This document shows positions 10,539-22,365 of a DNA stretch of 64,000 nt, piece after piece. The stretch comes from Lytechinus pictus (lineage: Eukaryota > Echinodermata > Echinoidea > Temnopleuroida > Toxopneustidae), in NCBI RefSeq assembly GCF_037042905.1, contig NC_087253.1, positions 5,895,501 to 5,959,500 on the forward strand, given 5' to 3'. The position numbers and the translations under genes were made by a program. Position 1 is the stretch's first letter. Each line of letters opens with the position of its first letter. A model generated the notes under the pieces. That model saw only the letters and a program-made list of their open reading frames with translations, was not told the DNA's origin and searched no databases.

Positions 10539-11829
10539 CTCATCTTATTTTCTAATTTTAATCAAGGATATAAACATCCATGGAAGGAGGCAATTGGCCC
10601 TTGGTTTCAGAGATGGTCGGATGTGTTATTTTTAACGTAAAGGTTTTGAATTATTTTTCTGATTTCAAATTTTAAACTTTCCGAAAAATTGGCATTGTGA
10701 TACTCTTTTATGGCTTATTTGGCAGCTCGGAACCTGAATCCATAAAGCGCCATACAAAACAACTCACTTTGAAATTCATATATTTGTATAAGCTTGGTAT
10801 TTTCTTATGGTTAGTTTATCCGAGCAAGAAGTAAGGCTCGTAGTAAATTTTTAACTAATGCTTTTCAATCTTGCTTCAATTTCGGATCATTAAAACCGTC
10901 GGAATAATGACCTCGTGTCGTTGCATGAACGAACTTTCAGAATAAGAAGCTTTATATATTTCGGATTTGTAAACGTTTGTATAATAAAAGGGGAAGATTT
11001 TTTAAGAGGGAGTGCTGTTTTGAAGAAAAAAAAAGTTTCGAGCCTGCGAAACGAACCTTTTGTAAGACGAAGCATAGCGAGAGTGTAAACACCCCTGCCA
11101 AATTACTGTGTTCCAGACCATTTCCAAAATAAATTGATGGTACCTTTTTAGCGTATAGATTCTTTACGCTCTTTGGGGAAAAGGAAAGGTAAAAATATCC
11201 TTGGTCTTTTTTTATATATTCTACACAGGATCATTTTACATGTTTAAGGTTCCTTACACAATCTATGGGCTTTTATTGACGGTGTGAATAACCCTATTCA
11301 ATATTCATAAGGTCCTTCACACCATCGAGAACCCCGTAGGTTGTACAAAGAACCTTAATTTGTTACTTGCAGAACGAACATCGGTTTGAAATTTGCCAAG
11401 ATTATACTGTCTGTGGCACAATACCTCCTCAAAATACCCTCTTCTTTTGGTCAAAGCAGGGTTTTTATTGAGTTTATCAAGGGCCATTGATTTGGCTAAC
11501 AATCATATCCGGGTATTTCGCCAGAGCTGTCACTAGAAGTTTATTATCAAATGAGTCAATATGCTTTGTGGATTCTGCCTGCATGCCTGCATGGGGGAAT
11601 TGGCAATGTTATTTATACAGTTGATAACCGAATGAACACACCTCTTGCTGGTGACATGATTGGGAGTGTTTCGGCATAACCGAGATATTACAATAGTTAA
11701 AGTGATGGTTTCATGTTTACATTCACTAAATGCTTAATTATTGATTTATTATGTTATGTTACTAAAGTTTTGTCACACGTATACAAATACTTTGTTTCAA
11801 AAGCGCCATCTACGACCACGAATTGAATG
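10539..11829. other. No gene recognised
   Basis: 1.3 kb without defined repeats. A short inverted pair around 11225-11345 (aaggttccttacacaatc and ggtccttcacaccatcgag) may be a degenerate MITE. Reading frames of about 60 codons have no recognisable content. Confidence 0.4.
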
Positions 11830-12220
11830 ACGACTGATGGATGATCCTGTCTATGTTGCCGTCTATTGCCATCTCGTCCACTCATCACATTGTCTACCTT
11901 CATTTGGTCTAATGTAGAACCATCAATCAACATTTCGTCTAACAATTACAGAGTCCAATAATAATTTCGTCTAATCACCAGTCCGTCTATGACCATTTCA
12001 TCTCATAACCAGTCATGCCAGTTGGCCTAGCTCCCATTTTCTTTTCATTTATTTGCCCAATTAGACCTAATGGTATATGAACTAAATGGCCATTGAATCA
12101 ACTGCTATTTAGACGAAATAGTGAGTGGGTGAAATGGCAATTTTAATAGACCGTGTGAATACTGGACGAACTGATGATAGACCAACTGAAAATAAACCGC
12201 TCGACATACCATTCGATGGT
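11830..12220. repeat. Palindromic element built of GTCTAAT / ATTAGAC short units, copy 1
   Basis: The left half repeats ccatttcgtctaatcacca-like units. The right half has the reverse (agacgaaatagtgagtgg, tagaccaactg). The same architecture recurs at 45904-46280. No coding capacity. Confidence 0.6.
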
Positions 12221-12399
12221 AAAATATGAAATATAAATCTCACTATTTTCTCTTTATACTGTTAGTAGACCCTCTCGTCCTTTTTCTTCCCATTTCGTTT
12301 TTCACCACTTGAAAAAAAAAATCGCAGGGGTACCTCACTGCCCCCCGTGTCACAGCCCCTCATAATAGCAGTTGTTAATTGTGTAATATTTATTTTCCT

Positions 12400-12525
12400 C
12401 TTAAGCATTGCGCCAAATTTGATATGAGCTCCCCTTTTTTTTTGTCGAAATTCCCTTCTCTCTTTCTAAGCGTTTAGAGACATGTTTTGTGATAAGCGCT
12501 ATACAAAATTATTATTGTTATAATG
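12400..12525 (+). repeat. SINE 3' tail remnant
   Basis: Ends ttgtgataagcgctatacaa followed by attattattgtta, the tail type seen at 3350-3380. The head is not recognisable. Confidence 0.4.
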
Positions 12526-12539
12526 ACCTTACAAAATAG

Positions 12540-15500
12540 TCCGGGTTATAATTGAGCAAGGTGCCACAAGAAAAAGGAGAAATTTTCATATAGTGCTTCT
12601 ACACCAGTTTTTTACGCTGAATATGAATATATGAGGTAACCAGGCTGTATCCTGAAAATTAACCCGTGAGGGCGCTTTTTTCAAAATGGCCGCCAAATTT
12701 TCAGAACATGTTAATTTTCGTACATAGATTTTGACATAAATATTCCATTGCCACAAAATTAGTGTCATATGAAAGACAAATAAATTTTATACAATTTGGT
12801 TCTATTTATAGGGGATAAGTAGGTCATTTGGCTGAGATTTTAAGTAGAAAACAGAATTTTTTGTCATTTTTTCCCAAAAATTGAAAATTTTGCAAATACA
12901 TGATTTTACATAATTCTGAGAAAAATGAATGAATTACCTTGAAATGTTCCAGAAAACTTTATTGATATACTATTATCATGTGGATGAAATTCCAACTCTG
13001 TATCATTCTTCTTAGCAAATTTATAAAGTATCAAACTTGAATACTTCAATTTCAGAAATGTCGCTTTTTGTATGCATTTCCATAGACTAATACGTATAAC
13101 ATATACATGTATAATATGTATAATGTATAGTTTAATAAAATTTAAATGCAATTATCTCCGCTTTTTAACCACTTGGAGAGTTAAGAGTAGGCTTTTCTCT
13201 ATCAGCTACATAAAACAAAATGTTGGCACATCAAGGCCTGACCCTCTCATGGGGTGGGGGTATCGAAGTCACCCCCCCCCTTGCCCTTGGCTATATCATG
13301 TTGTTGTATATTGCCTATTTGTTGGAAAAATCACTGTTTTTTGGAGCACCCATTGAAGCGAAAACAGGCATTTCTGCTATACAGTACAGTCACTTTGATT
13401 GCTTTGAAACCACTTGGAGAGGAAAGAGTATATAGGCTTTGTTCTACCAGCTACATCCAAAGTGGCACATCGAAGCCTACCCCTCTGGGGGGGGGGGGGG
13501 GTTGCTTAATATTGCCAATTTATTTGAAAATTCAAAATTTTGGACCCAACATTGAGGCCAAAAATCGTTTGTGCTTTGTTGTACACCCCATTTTATTGAT
13601 TTGAAACCACTTAGAGAGGAAAGAGTTTGTTCTACCAGCTACATATAAATAAGCACTGGCACATTGAACCCTAGCCCTCTCATGGGCTGTCTAAGTCACC
13701 CCCCCCCTCTATATCATGTATATTGCCGATTTATTGGATATTTCACCATTTTGGATCACCCATTCAGGCAAAAGCGCGTTCCTACTATATAGTACAGCCA
13801 ATTTTATTTTCTTGCAATGACTTGGAGAGGAAAGATTAGGCTTTACTCTATCAGCTACATATCAAGAAGTGTTGGCAAATCAAAGCCTATCCCCTTCAGA
13901 ATGTTCAGGGGGCTGTAGAATTTACCCCACCAATTTTCGGTAATTGACTATCTATTGGACAGTCACAATTTGCATCACCCATTGAGGCAAAGGGCGTTTC
14001 TACTATATAGTAAAGCAAATTTCTTTTCTAGCTATGACTTGGAGAGAAAAGAGTAGGCTTTGCTCTATCAGCTACATATAAAGAAGTGTTGGCAAATCAA
14101 AGCCTATCTCCTTCAGGCGGCTGTAGAAGTTACCCCACTAATTTTCGGTATTTGGCTATTTGTTGAAAAGTCACCATTTTGGAGCCCCCATTGAAGCAAA
14201 AAGGCGTCTCTGATATATAGTTCTGCCACTTTTATTGCCTTGAAACCACTTAGAGAGGAAAGACTAGGCTTTGCTCTATCAGCTACATAATTTTGTGCTG
14301 GCAAATAAAAGCCTACCCCCTTCTGGGGGCTGTCGAAATCACCCCCTCACCCCTTTGCGTTATTGCCTATTTATTGGAAATTCACCATTTTTGAGCCCCC
14401 ATTGAGGTAAAAAGGCATCTCTGATATAAAGTTCTGCCACTTGTACTGCCTTGAAACCAATTAAGGAGGAAAGAATATGCTTTGCTCTACAAATAAGTGC
14501 TGGCACATTGAAGCTTACCTATCTTGGCGGCTGTCAAATCACCCCACCCCTTTTGCACTATTGCCTAATTATTTGAAAATTCACAATTTTTGAACCCCCA
14601 TTGAGGCGATATGCACTTCTGCTGTATAAAACACCCAATTTCATTTTCTTGAAACCACTTGGAGAGGAAAGAGTAGGTTCCCATCTTTCAGCTATATATA
14701 ACGAATTGCTGCCATATTGAAGCCTGACCCACTTCAGGGGACTATATAGATGTTACCCCACCTTTTTTACGATTTTTTGCCAATTCATTGGAAAACTCGC
14801 AATTTTGGAGCCCCATTGAGGCAAAAAAGTGTTTCTGGTATATAGTAGAGCCACTGCTTTATATGTAGCTGTTAGAGGAAAGCCTACTCTTTCCTCTCCA
14901 AGTAGTTTCAAGGCGGTAATAGTGGTAGAACTATATATCAGAACCGCCTTTTTGCCTCAATGGAGGCTCCAAAATGGTGAATTTTCCAATAAATAAGCAA
15001 TAATGCAAAAGGGATGGGTGATTTCGACAGCCTCCTGCTGTTTGCCTGCATTTCTTTATATGTGGCTGATAAAGCAAAACCTATTTTTTTCCTCCCTAAG
15101 TGGTTTCAAGGCATTAAAAGTGGCAGAACTATATATCAGAAACGCCTTTTTTCCTCAATGGAGGCTCCAAAATGGTGAATTTCAAGGGGGGGGGTAATTT
15201 CGACAGTCCCCTAAAGGGAGTATGCTTTTATTTGCCAGCACATCTTTTTATGTAGCTGACAAAGCAAAACCTATTCTTTACTCTCTAAGTGGTTTCAAGG
15301 CAGTAATAGTGGCAGAACTATATCAGAAACGCCTTTTTGCCTAAATGGGGGCTCCAAAATGGTGAATTTTTCAATAAATATGCTATAATGCAAAAGGGAT
15401 GGGATGATTTCAACAGCATCCCAGAAGGGGTAGGCTTTTCATTGCCAGCACTTGTTTATATGCAGCTGATAGAGCAAAGCCTACTCTTTCCTCTCCAAGT

Positions 15501-16996
15501 CATTGCAAGAAAATGAAATTGGCTATATAGTAGAAACGCACTTTTGCCTCAATGGGTGATTCAAAATGGTGTAATTTCCAATAAACAGGCAACATACATG
15601 ATATAGAGGGGGAGGGGTTGACTTAGACAGCCCCTGAGAGGGATATTTTTCGATGTGCCAGCGCTTCTTAATAATTTGTAGCTGATAGAGCAAAGCCTAC
15701 GCTTTTCTCTCAAAGTAATTGCAAGAAAATAAAATTGGCTGTATGATATAGAAACGCCCTTATGCCTCAATGGGTGATCCAAAATGGTGAAATTTCCAAT
15801 AAATAGGCAATATACATTATATAGAGGAGGGGGTGACCTAGACAGCCCCTGAGAGGGCTTGGGTTCGATGTGCTAGCGCTTATTTATGTAGCTGGTAGAA
15901 CAAACTCTACTCTCTCAAATTAATAAAATACTATAAAGCACAAACGCTTTTTTGCCTCAATGTTGGGTCCAAAATGGTGAATTTCCAAATACATTGGCAA
16001 TAAGCAAAAGGGGGAGGGGTGACTTCCCCAGCGCCCCCCCCCCCCCGAGAGGGGTTGGCTTCGATGTACGTGCCACTTCTTTTGATATAGCTGGTAGAAC
16101 AAACATGACAAAGCTTACTCTTTTCCTCTCCAAGTGGTTTCAAAGTAATTAAAGTGGCTGTACTGTATAGCAGAAATGCCTTTTGCCTCAATGGGTGCTT
16201 CAAAAAATAGTGATTTTCCAATAAATAGGCAATATACAACAACATGATATAGCCAAAGGGGGTGGGGGGGGGGGGGGCTTCGACACCCCCACCCCATGAG
16301 AGTGTTAGGCCTCGATGTGCCAACATTTTGTTTTATGTAGCTGATAGAGAAAAGCCTACTCTTAACTCTCCAAGTGGTTAAAAAGCGGAGATAATTTCAT
16401 TTAAATTTTATTAAACTATACATTATACATGTACATGTTATACGTATTAGTCTATGGAAGTGCATACAAAAAGCGACATTTCTGAAATTGAAGTATTCAA
16501 GTTTGATACCTTATAAATTTGCTAAAAAGAATGATACAGAGTTGAAATCTCATCCACATGATAATAGTATATCAATAAAGTTTTCTGGAACATTTCAAGG
16601 TAATTCATTCATTTTTCTCAGAATTATGTAAAATCATGTATTTGCAAAATTTTCAATTTTGGGGAAAAAATGACAAAAAATGCAGTTTTCTACTTAAAAT
16701 CTCAGCCAAATGACCTACTTATCCCCTATAAATAGTACCAAATTGTATAAAATTTATTTGTCTTTCATATGACACTAATTTTGTGGCAATGGAATATTTA
16801 TGTCAAAATCTATGTACGAAAATTCAAATGTTCTGAAAATTTGGCGGCCATTTTGAAAAAAGCGCCCTCACGGGATAATTTTCAGGATACAGCCTGGTTA
16901 CCTCATATATTCATATTCAGCGTAAAAAACTGGTCTAGAAGCACTATATGAAAATTTCTCCTTTTTCTTGTGGCACCTTGCTCAATTATAACCCGG
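12540..16996. mobile_element. 4.46-kb foldback element with internal ~205-bp repeats
   Basis: A giant inverted repeat. The left terminal domain (12540-13165, starting tccgggttataattgagcaa) is an almost exact reverse complement of the right one (about 16370-16996). Inside, each arm carries about eight units of ~205 bp marked by accacttggagaggaaagag, tatcagctacat, attgcctatttattgga and cccattgaggcaaa. Left-arm units are near 13166, 13405, 13600, 13812, 14028, 14241, 14449 and 14648. Inverted units are near 14895, 15092, 15281, 15491, 15704, 15911, 16126 and 16366. Orientation switches at about 14860. No transposase frame is seen. The architecture is that of foldback elements such as the TU elements known from sea urchins. 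Family membership is inference. Confidence 0.85.
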
Positions 16997-17137
16997 AACT
17001 TCCCGATATAGTCTATTAATGAACTCTGTCGGAACGAAAGGAGGGGGGGGGGGTGATGGGGGTTTGTACAACAACGAACACAATGTCGCACAGTGTATTT
17101 ACAGTATGTTCACGTAGTCCTGTGCAGATAAGTTTAA

Positions 17138-17732
17138 AGGGGAATCCAACCCAAATAAAAACTTGTTTTTATAAGGAAAAGAAAAATCAGACAAGTTGAT
17201 AGGTGAAAGTTTGAACAATATTGGACAAACAACAAGAAAGTTATGAATTTTTAAAAGTTGTAAATATTGGTAATCACTATACCCATGGAGACTTCAAATC
17301 GGCCGCATATGGGATGTCATAGTGATGTAAGGCAAGGACTACTCTTCCATGTACTCCAATACATATTATGGCTAAAATGTCATTTCCCCCAAAAGTCTTA
17401 TTTCAAATTATATTTTTCTTTCATGAGGACATAAAACAATATACTACCTGGGTCATATTTAGATTACTGCCCCAGGGGATTGGGTTCTTAGGAGAAAACC
17501 ACAAATCCCTGATAATAAAGTACTTGACCTATGGGAAAGTTGTCCTTGCCCCTTGTCATAATTTACTTACCCAGTTGCCAATTTGAAATCTACATAGTAT
17601 TAGTGATCTCAATTTTAAAGCAGCCATTACTTTCTTATTGCTTGTCCGATTTCTGTCAAACTTTCACCATTTTGTTTAATTTATTTTTCTCCTTCCCAAC
17701 ACAACATTTTATGGCCAAGGCTGGATTCCCCT
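17138..17732. mobile_element. TTAA-flanked MITE (595 bp)
   Basis: The termini AGGGGAATCCAACCC and GGCTGGATTCCCCT are inverted, with TTAA on both sides (17134-17137 and 17733-17736). The interior contains the aagttatgaatttttaaaag and ctgtcaaactttcacc motifs common to this superfamily. The 72- and 86-codon frames inside are chance. Confidence 0.85.
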
Positions 17733-17955
17733 TTAAGGTTTATTTAATTGAGCCAATAGCCAAGCATGAAGAATCCCAAATAAAAAAATAGTAATATTTT
17801 CCTTTTTTACAAATTATCAAACAATGAGTTTTATTGATGATTTGTTTTTCTTATTTATTTTTTAAATATGATTCACACTGTTTAAGTGTTCAAATTCAAA
17901 GCAAATGCAAACTAGCTTACTAACCTAACTTTACTACTCCAGTCTTGCCAGGATA

Positions 17956-18205
17956 CACTGCAAAAACTCCGGTGTTGATTTAACACCAGCCCGGAATCTA
18001 TATATGTCTACACCAGAGAAGTATTGAAACAACACCAGTTTGAAATCAAACCGATGCTGTTTTGATACTACATGTAATTGGTGTTGTACAAACACCTATC
18101 TGGTGTTAGACCCAAACGAAACTGGTGTTGTTTAACACTTTTCTGGTGTGGACATATATATAGATTCCGGGCTGGTGTTAAATCAACACCGGAGTTTTTG
18201 CAGTG
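17956..18205. mobile_element. TA-type MITE, near-perfect 250-bp hairpin
   Basis: Begins CACTGCAAAAACTCCGGTG and ends CACCGGAGTTTTTGCAGTG. The outer ~60 bp of each arm match almost base for base through tttaacaccagcccggaatc and tatatat. The left flank is TA; the right flank is TG (one mutation). Confidence 0.85.
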
Positions 18206-18595
18206 TGCTCACCCATAATGCATCATTCTCAGCAGAAGGGGCTCACTCGAATGATAACACATCAATTTGCACACTCAATACATTCATATAAATAATTTAT
18301 GTTATCAATCAGCTAAACAATTACTTTCTCTTTTTTCAAAACATCTCAATTTCTCTATACAAATACAATTAAAGGTGAACATATTATTCCCTATATCAAT
18401 AAATCTCTAAAGGTACTTATAACCACGGGTCGTTCTAGTAGGATCCATGTTATAAACATAGGTCCATGTTATAACGTATAGGCCTACATTCAATGATAAA
18501 CCATACAGTGTCGATAAGTTCGCCCCCCCTCTTGACAATGCGGAGATAATTTCAAATTGTGGACGTTGTAACTTGACCGTTCACATAATTACAGC
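18206..18595. other. No feature recognised
   Basis: AT-rich spacer. ataggtccatgttataacg-type short repeats occur near 18430-18480. Confidence 0.35.
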
Positions 18596-18935
18596 GTTCA
18601 AATTCAAATTCAAATTCAAATTTATTTATTTCACTTTCATCAAACAAAAACAAATTGTATACCATATATAAACATGAATATTTGTATCCGTTGCAAAAAA
18701 AATTAATGATACATACGTTGTGAAAAAACACTTAGACAATTTGGGCAACACATTGTAGGTTTTAAATATGTATACTATTTTTCAATAGAAATTAAATTAA
18801 GATGGAAATGGGGGGACCCACTAAAAAGCAATGCTTGTACAATGTGGGCCCCTCAAAAAATAGATAACACAACAAATAACAAAATAACAAAATATAAATA
18901 CAGATAATCAAATGAGAAAAAAATAAATACATGAA
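18596..18935 (-). mobile_element. 3' end of a non-LTR retroelement, copy 2
   Basis: Same element as 7729-8072, in the same orientation, with a longer TTGAAT-repeat tail. The minus-strand frame across its 5' side (18792-19031) is hydrophobic and low-complexity and has no reverse-transcriptase motif. Confidence 0.7.
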
Positions 18936-19108
18936 AGGGAAATACTCACAAAATAAATACAAAGTTATCAAAAATATATAGTTTGATAAAGGACAAAACA
19001 ACCCGTCCAAAAAATATCCACCCTTCCCCACCCCACCCCCCCCCCCCAGAAAAAGATCAAACGCTTAGCCAATGATGATATTGTATTATTTATGTAACTT
19101 ATTACTCA

Positions 19109-19560
19109 AAGGAGGTACTCCGGGCTAATAAAAAAAAATTATTCAAAATTTAAACAGATTAAAATTCACCGAGCAAAATGCTAAAAAAATTCATCAAAAC
19201 CTAATAACAAAAAACGAAGTTATTGAATTTGAAAATATTTTGTGAAAACAGTTAAATGCGAGTCATCATGAATATTCCTAAGATCGGTTGATCATGTAAC
19301 AACCGCACTTTCCTTTTCTTGAAGAAAAGATTTGAACAAACATGATTTCATGTAATAAAATGCAAAAGAACAAGTGGATATATGACATCATCAGTTAACT
19401 CATTCGATATTCAAGAATACATGCCTGGAACACGTAGAACTGTTTCACCGAAATAATGCAAACCTGTAAAGCGCTATAACTGTCCGCTTTTCAGTGTTTT
19501 GTTTGTCTGATATTTCTTCGTCTGTTCAAATAATTATTATTTTCAGCCTTGACGACCCCT
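19109..19560. mobile_element. TTAA-type MITE, CCGGGCT subfamily (eroded)
   Basis: The left end aaaggaggtactccgggct and right end tttcagccttgacgacccct, followed by tattaa, are inverted. The interior carries aaaaatgctaaaa, aaacgaagttattgaatttg and atgtcatcatc-like motifs, as at 31760-32282. Confidence 0.6.
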
Positions 19561-19989
19561 TATTAAGTTCAAGTTCAATTTTGAAAACCAAATGCATATC
19601 GATAATTGATACATAAATAACAAGAGTATACTAGTTTGGTCCCATGTGTGGCGATTAAAAAAAAAACAGTCTGATGAACTGTTCCAGTCTATCAATCTTT
19701 CCGCACAGTTATCGATTTTTACTTCAAAGGTGACGTAACAATGGGTGAGAAGGGAAAACGCGTGGAGGAAACCCCCTTACATTAGGCAATACTTATCCCT
19801 ATTCAGCGACATTGAGTTATTGTGTTCTGTTTATCGATCGGTTTTAGACTGTCTGTGTGCGAATCTAGAACACGCTCAGGTGGTGAGTCGGGAAGATGGG
19901 GGTGTTTCCCTAAATTTCCTCAGAGGATTTGCCCCCCTCTCCCAGCTTGAAAGCTTAAAATGTGTTCGTTTATTTTTTTTTGTTCCGTT

Positions 19990-20236
19990 CACTCTAAGAA
20001 AAAAATATTGGGTAAATGTCTTACCACCACAGGGGTAATCATGTGTCCAACCAATTTTGGGCAGTATTTTACCCAATGCGGGAATATTGTCCAGCAAGGA
20101 TAAAAAATAAGCAGCAGTTACTTTAGAATGGGCAAAATTTTCAACACACTGGATACAAAAATGATCAAAAGAAATGCTCAATGTTGGACTCATAATTACC
20201 CTCGCGGAGCACTTTAACCCAATATGTTTTAGACTG
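19990..20236. mobile_element. TA-type MITE, TTGGGTAA subfamily
   Basis: Starts CACTCTAAGAAAAAAATATT and ends acccaatatgttttagactg followed by TA. Inside are repeated ttgggtaaa and tttacccaa motifs. Related in plan to 40916-41107. Confidence 0.55.
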
Positions 20237-20861
20237 TACAATTTGTATACATTTTGTATTTACCCACCCGACTAAAAGAAAAAAAGGTAAATGTGATGGA
20301 AATAAACTATTAACTTGATTTTGTTTATTTTTCTAAGGACATTGCTATGAGGCATGCCCTTGAATCACGGCCCTGACATATGACATGTCATAGATTATTA
20401 TTTTTTCTACATCCGATTTTTGAAGAAATTTTCACGTGTTTTTCATTCATTAAGAAATTAATATTTAAAGGCCTATAACATATTTGCAAAAATACCGGAC
20501 AGAATATCAAGCCAAGTCTCAATTTTGTTACTGAAATTGGAGCCCTTTTACAAATAACTTCTAAAGCACCTCCCACTTTTCATTTTTTTTAAAGGTAACG
20601 TTGAAAAGAGGTCATTAACATTTTGTCGGGAGAGGGGGCATCTAGCTGCCCCTGCCCCATTCAAGTTCGGTTGTTAATAATTCCCATTTCTTTCTCTTCT
20701 TGGGTCCTCTTTGATATCGAAGTGCCTTCTTTTTTTGTTAAGAACAATACCCCTTTTTCTGAATATGACTACAGCGTTTTCAATGTGTATATTTCATTTT
20801 ACATTGAACAAATTTAGCGGAGCCTCTGCCCGCGGACCCCAAACTTATACTTCACAAGTCA
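20237..20861. other. No gene recognised
   Basis: AT-rich, with a purine-rich stretch near 20620-20640. No exon or defined repeat. Confidence 0.35.
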
Positions 20862-21064
20862 AGGGCGGATCCAGGGGGGAGGCACATTTTCCCCGAGGAA
20901 AATTTGACAAGTAAAAACAAAAGAAGAAAAAAAGCCTCAAGGGGGGGGGGGGGCGCACATTTCTGTTTTAACGACATTTTTACAAATTTTAATTGTGCCT
21001 CTCGAGGGGGGGGGGGGTGGGGCACGGGCCGGCTTTGCCCCCTCCCCTCCTGGATCCACCAGTG
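20862..21064. mobile_element. Short inverted-repeat element with GGCGGATCCAGG ends
   Basis: Left aagggcggatccagggggga and right cctcctggatccaccagtg form inverted ends. Two poly-G tracts lie inside. The same CAGTGGCGGATC-like end type appears near 5455, 33950 and 34860. Confidence 0.6.
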
Positions 21065-21579
21065 TTCACAAGTCATGAGCGCATGCAGAACCATGATATT
21101 TTCATAAACAGTAATTATCGAAGATCTCTCACAATTTTAGTGAACAAACAAGACTCACATCAAGGGAAATACAATTACAACCTACAACTTATACAAACTA
21201 GCTGGGCATGCCATGCCATATGAGTAGGCCTTTTTGTCGTGTGACAATGCTAATAATCATTATGCGCACATTGGTAAATATGAAGGAGAACTGCAAATAT
21301 TGATTCCTACCCCACAAACCACATACTTTGCCCATATTATATGTTTTGGTGCTGGTTATCATATTATTTTTCAATGTTCTTATAAAGTTTTATCGGCATT
21401 AAGAATCATTTATGCTGTACACGTCCAGACTTGCACTGTTCTCGGAGTCCACATCACGGGGAAGTAATTGGGTTAGTCTGTCATCTATAAAATTGATAAA
21501 AATCACAATCTATGCATCTTTTCAGCTCTGACGTCGATATGATAATCTTTCATTGTTTTATGAACATGATGATACAGGG
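21065..21579. other. No feature recognised
   Basis: Short frames on both strands with no recognisable domain or codon bias. No repeat is identified. Confidence 0.35.
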
Positions 21580-21653
21580 GCAGGGAGATAAATGCCTTGT
21601 TCAAGGGCATAAATGCTAATGACAGGCATGAACCTTCGGTGTCTTTAACATGT
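21580..21653 (-). repeat. SINE body fragment, left of a nested MITE
   Basis: ataaatgccttgttcaaggg resembles the body of the minus-strand SINE at 26870-27005. The tRNA-like head may be the remnant at about 22295-22360, displaced by the MITE at 21658-22137. Confidence 0.35.
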
Positions 21654-21657
21654 TTAA

Positions 21658-22137
21658 AGGAGAATGAAACCTTTGGAACAAGATAGCTTGTGTGAAAACA
21701 GAAAAATAAAAGAAACGGATCAACGAAAGTTTGAGAAAAATCGGACAAATAATTAGAAAGTTATGAGCATTTGAATATTGCGATCACTAATGCTATGGAG
21801 ATCCTCAAATTGGCAATGCAACAAAGATGTGTGATGTCACATGTGAACAACTTTCCCTTTGATGGACTATAAAATACCCTCAAAATGTTTCTTTCTGCTT
21901 TTTCTTGTGGTGATACAAACTCTTTATCCATGATGTATTCCTTAAAAATCTGTATTACATGCCCTCCTATAGAAAGAACACATGATCCACTGATAGATGT
22001 AATAAAAGAGGCAATTTAAGTGAAATATATACTCAAGTAATGGGGAGAGTTGTTAACAAGTGACATCACACATCTTTGTTGCATTGCCAATTTGAGGATC
22101 TCCATAGCATATCTTGCTCCAAAGGTTTCATTCTCCT
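21658..22137. mobile_element. TTAA-type MITE (480 bp), AGGAGAATGAAAC subfamily
   Basis: Ends AGGAGAATGAAACCTTTGG and CCAAAGGTTTCATTCTCCT. TTAA lies on the left and TTGA on the right. The inverted repeats extend inward for nearly 200 bp in places (caatttgaggatctccatag and its complement; gatgtgtgatgtcac). A full relative is at 29297-29883. Confidence 0.85.
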
Positions 22138-22294
22138 TTGACATGTTTAAGCATACGCCTTATAGACACCTGACTAAGAATATTGAAAAGAGGGAAACCC
22201 GTTCATCCTATGCTACCATCAATGTCTATAAGCATTTGTGTTTAATCAATATGATCAATGGATGTTTAAAGCAAACAAAATAGAGAGAACGAGA

Positions 22295-22365
22295 ATAATT
22301 ACCATGCCGGGATTCGGCCCCGTTGGACTCTCAGGTCTTAATTCCTGCGCCCTTTATCATGTTTA
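22295..22365 (-). pseudogene. tRNA-like (SINE head) remnant
   Basis: On the minus strand, gagtccaacggggccgaatc followed by ccggcatgg resembles a tRNA variable arm plus T arm. The 5' half is not recognisable. Weak. Confidence 0.3.

Noticed and set aside
13220..13604. 71-116-codon plus-strand frames in the foldback units
   Set aside because: They cover Pro/Gly runs from poly-C and poly-G tracts and are not kept open in neighbouring units.
12540..16996. CRISPR-like or tandem array of ~205-bp units
   Set aside because: Units are diverged, change orientation at the centre, and lie in a eukaryotic inverted-repeat element.
18792..19031. Hydrophobic 79-codon minus-strand frame as a membrane protein
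   Set aside because: It overlaps the 3' UTR-like LINE tail and is not open in the sister copy at 7729-8072.
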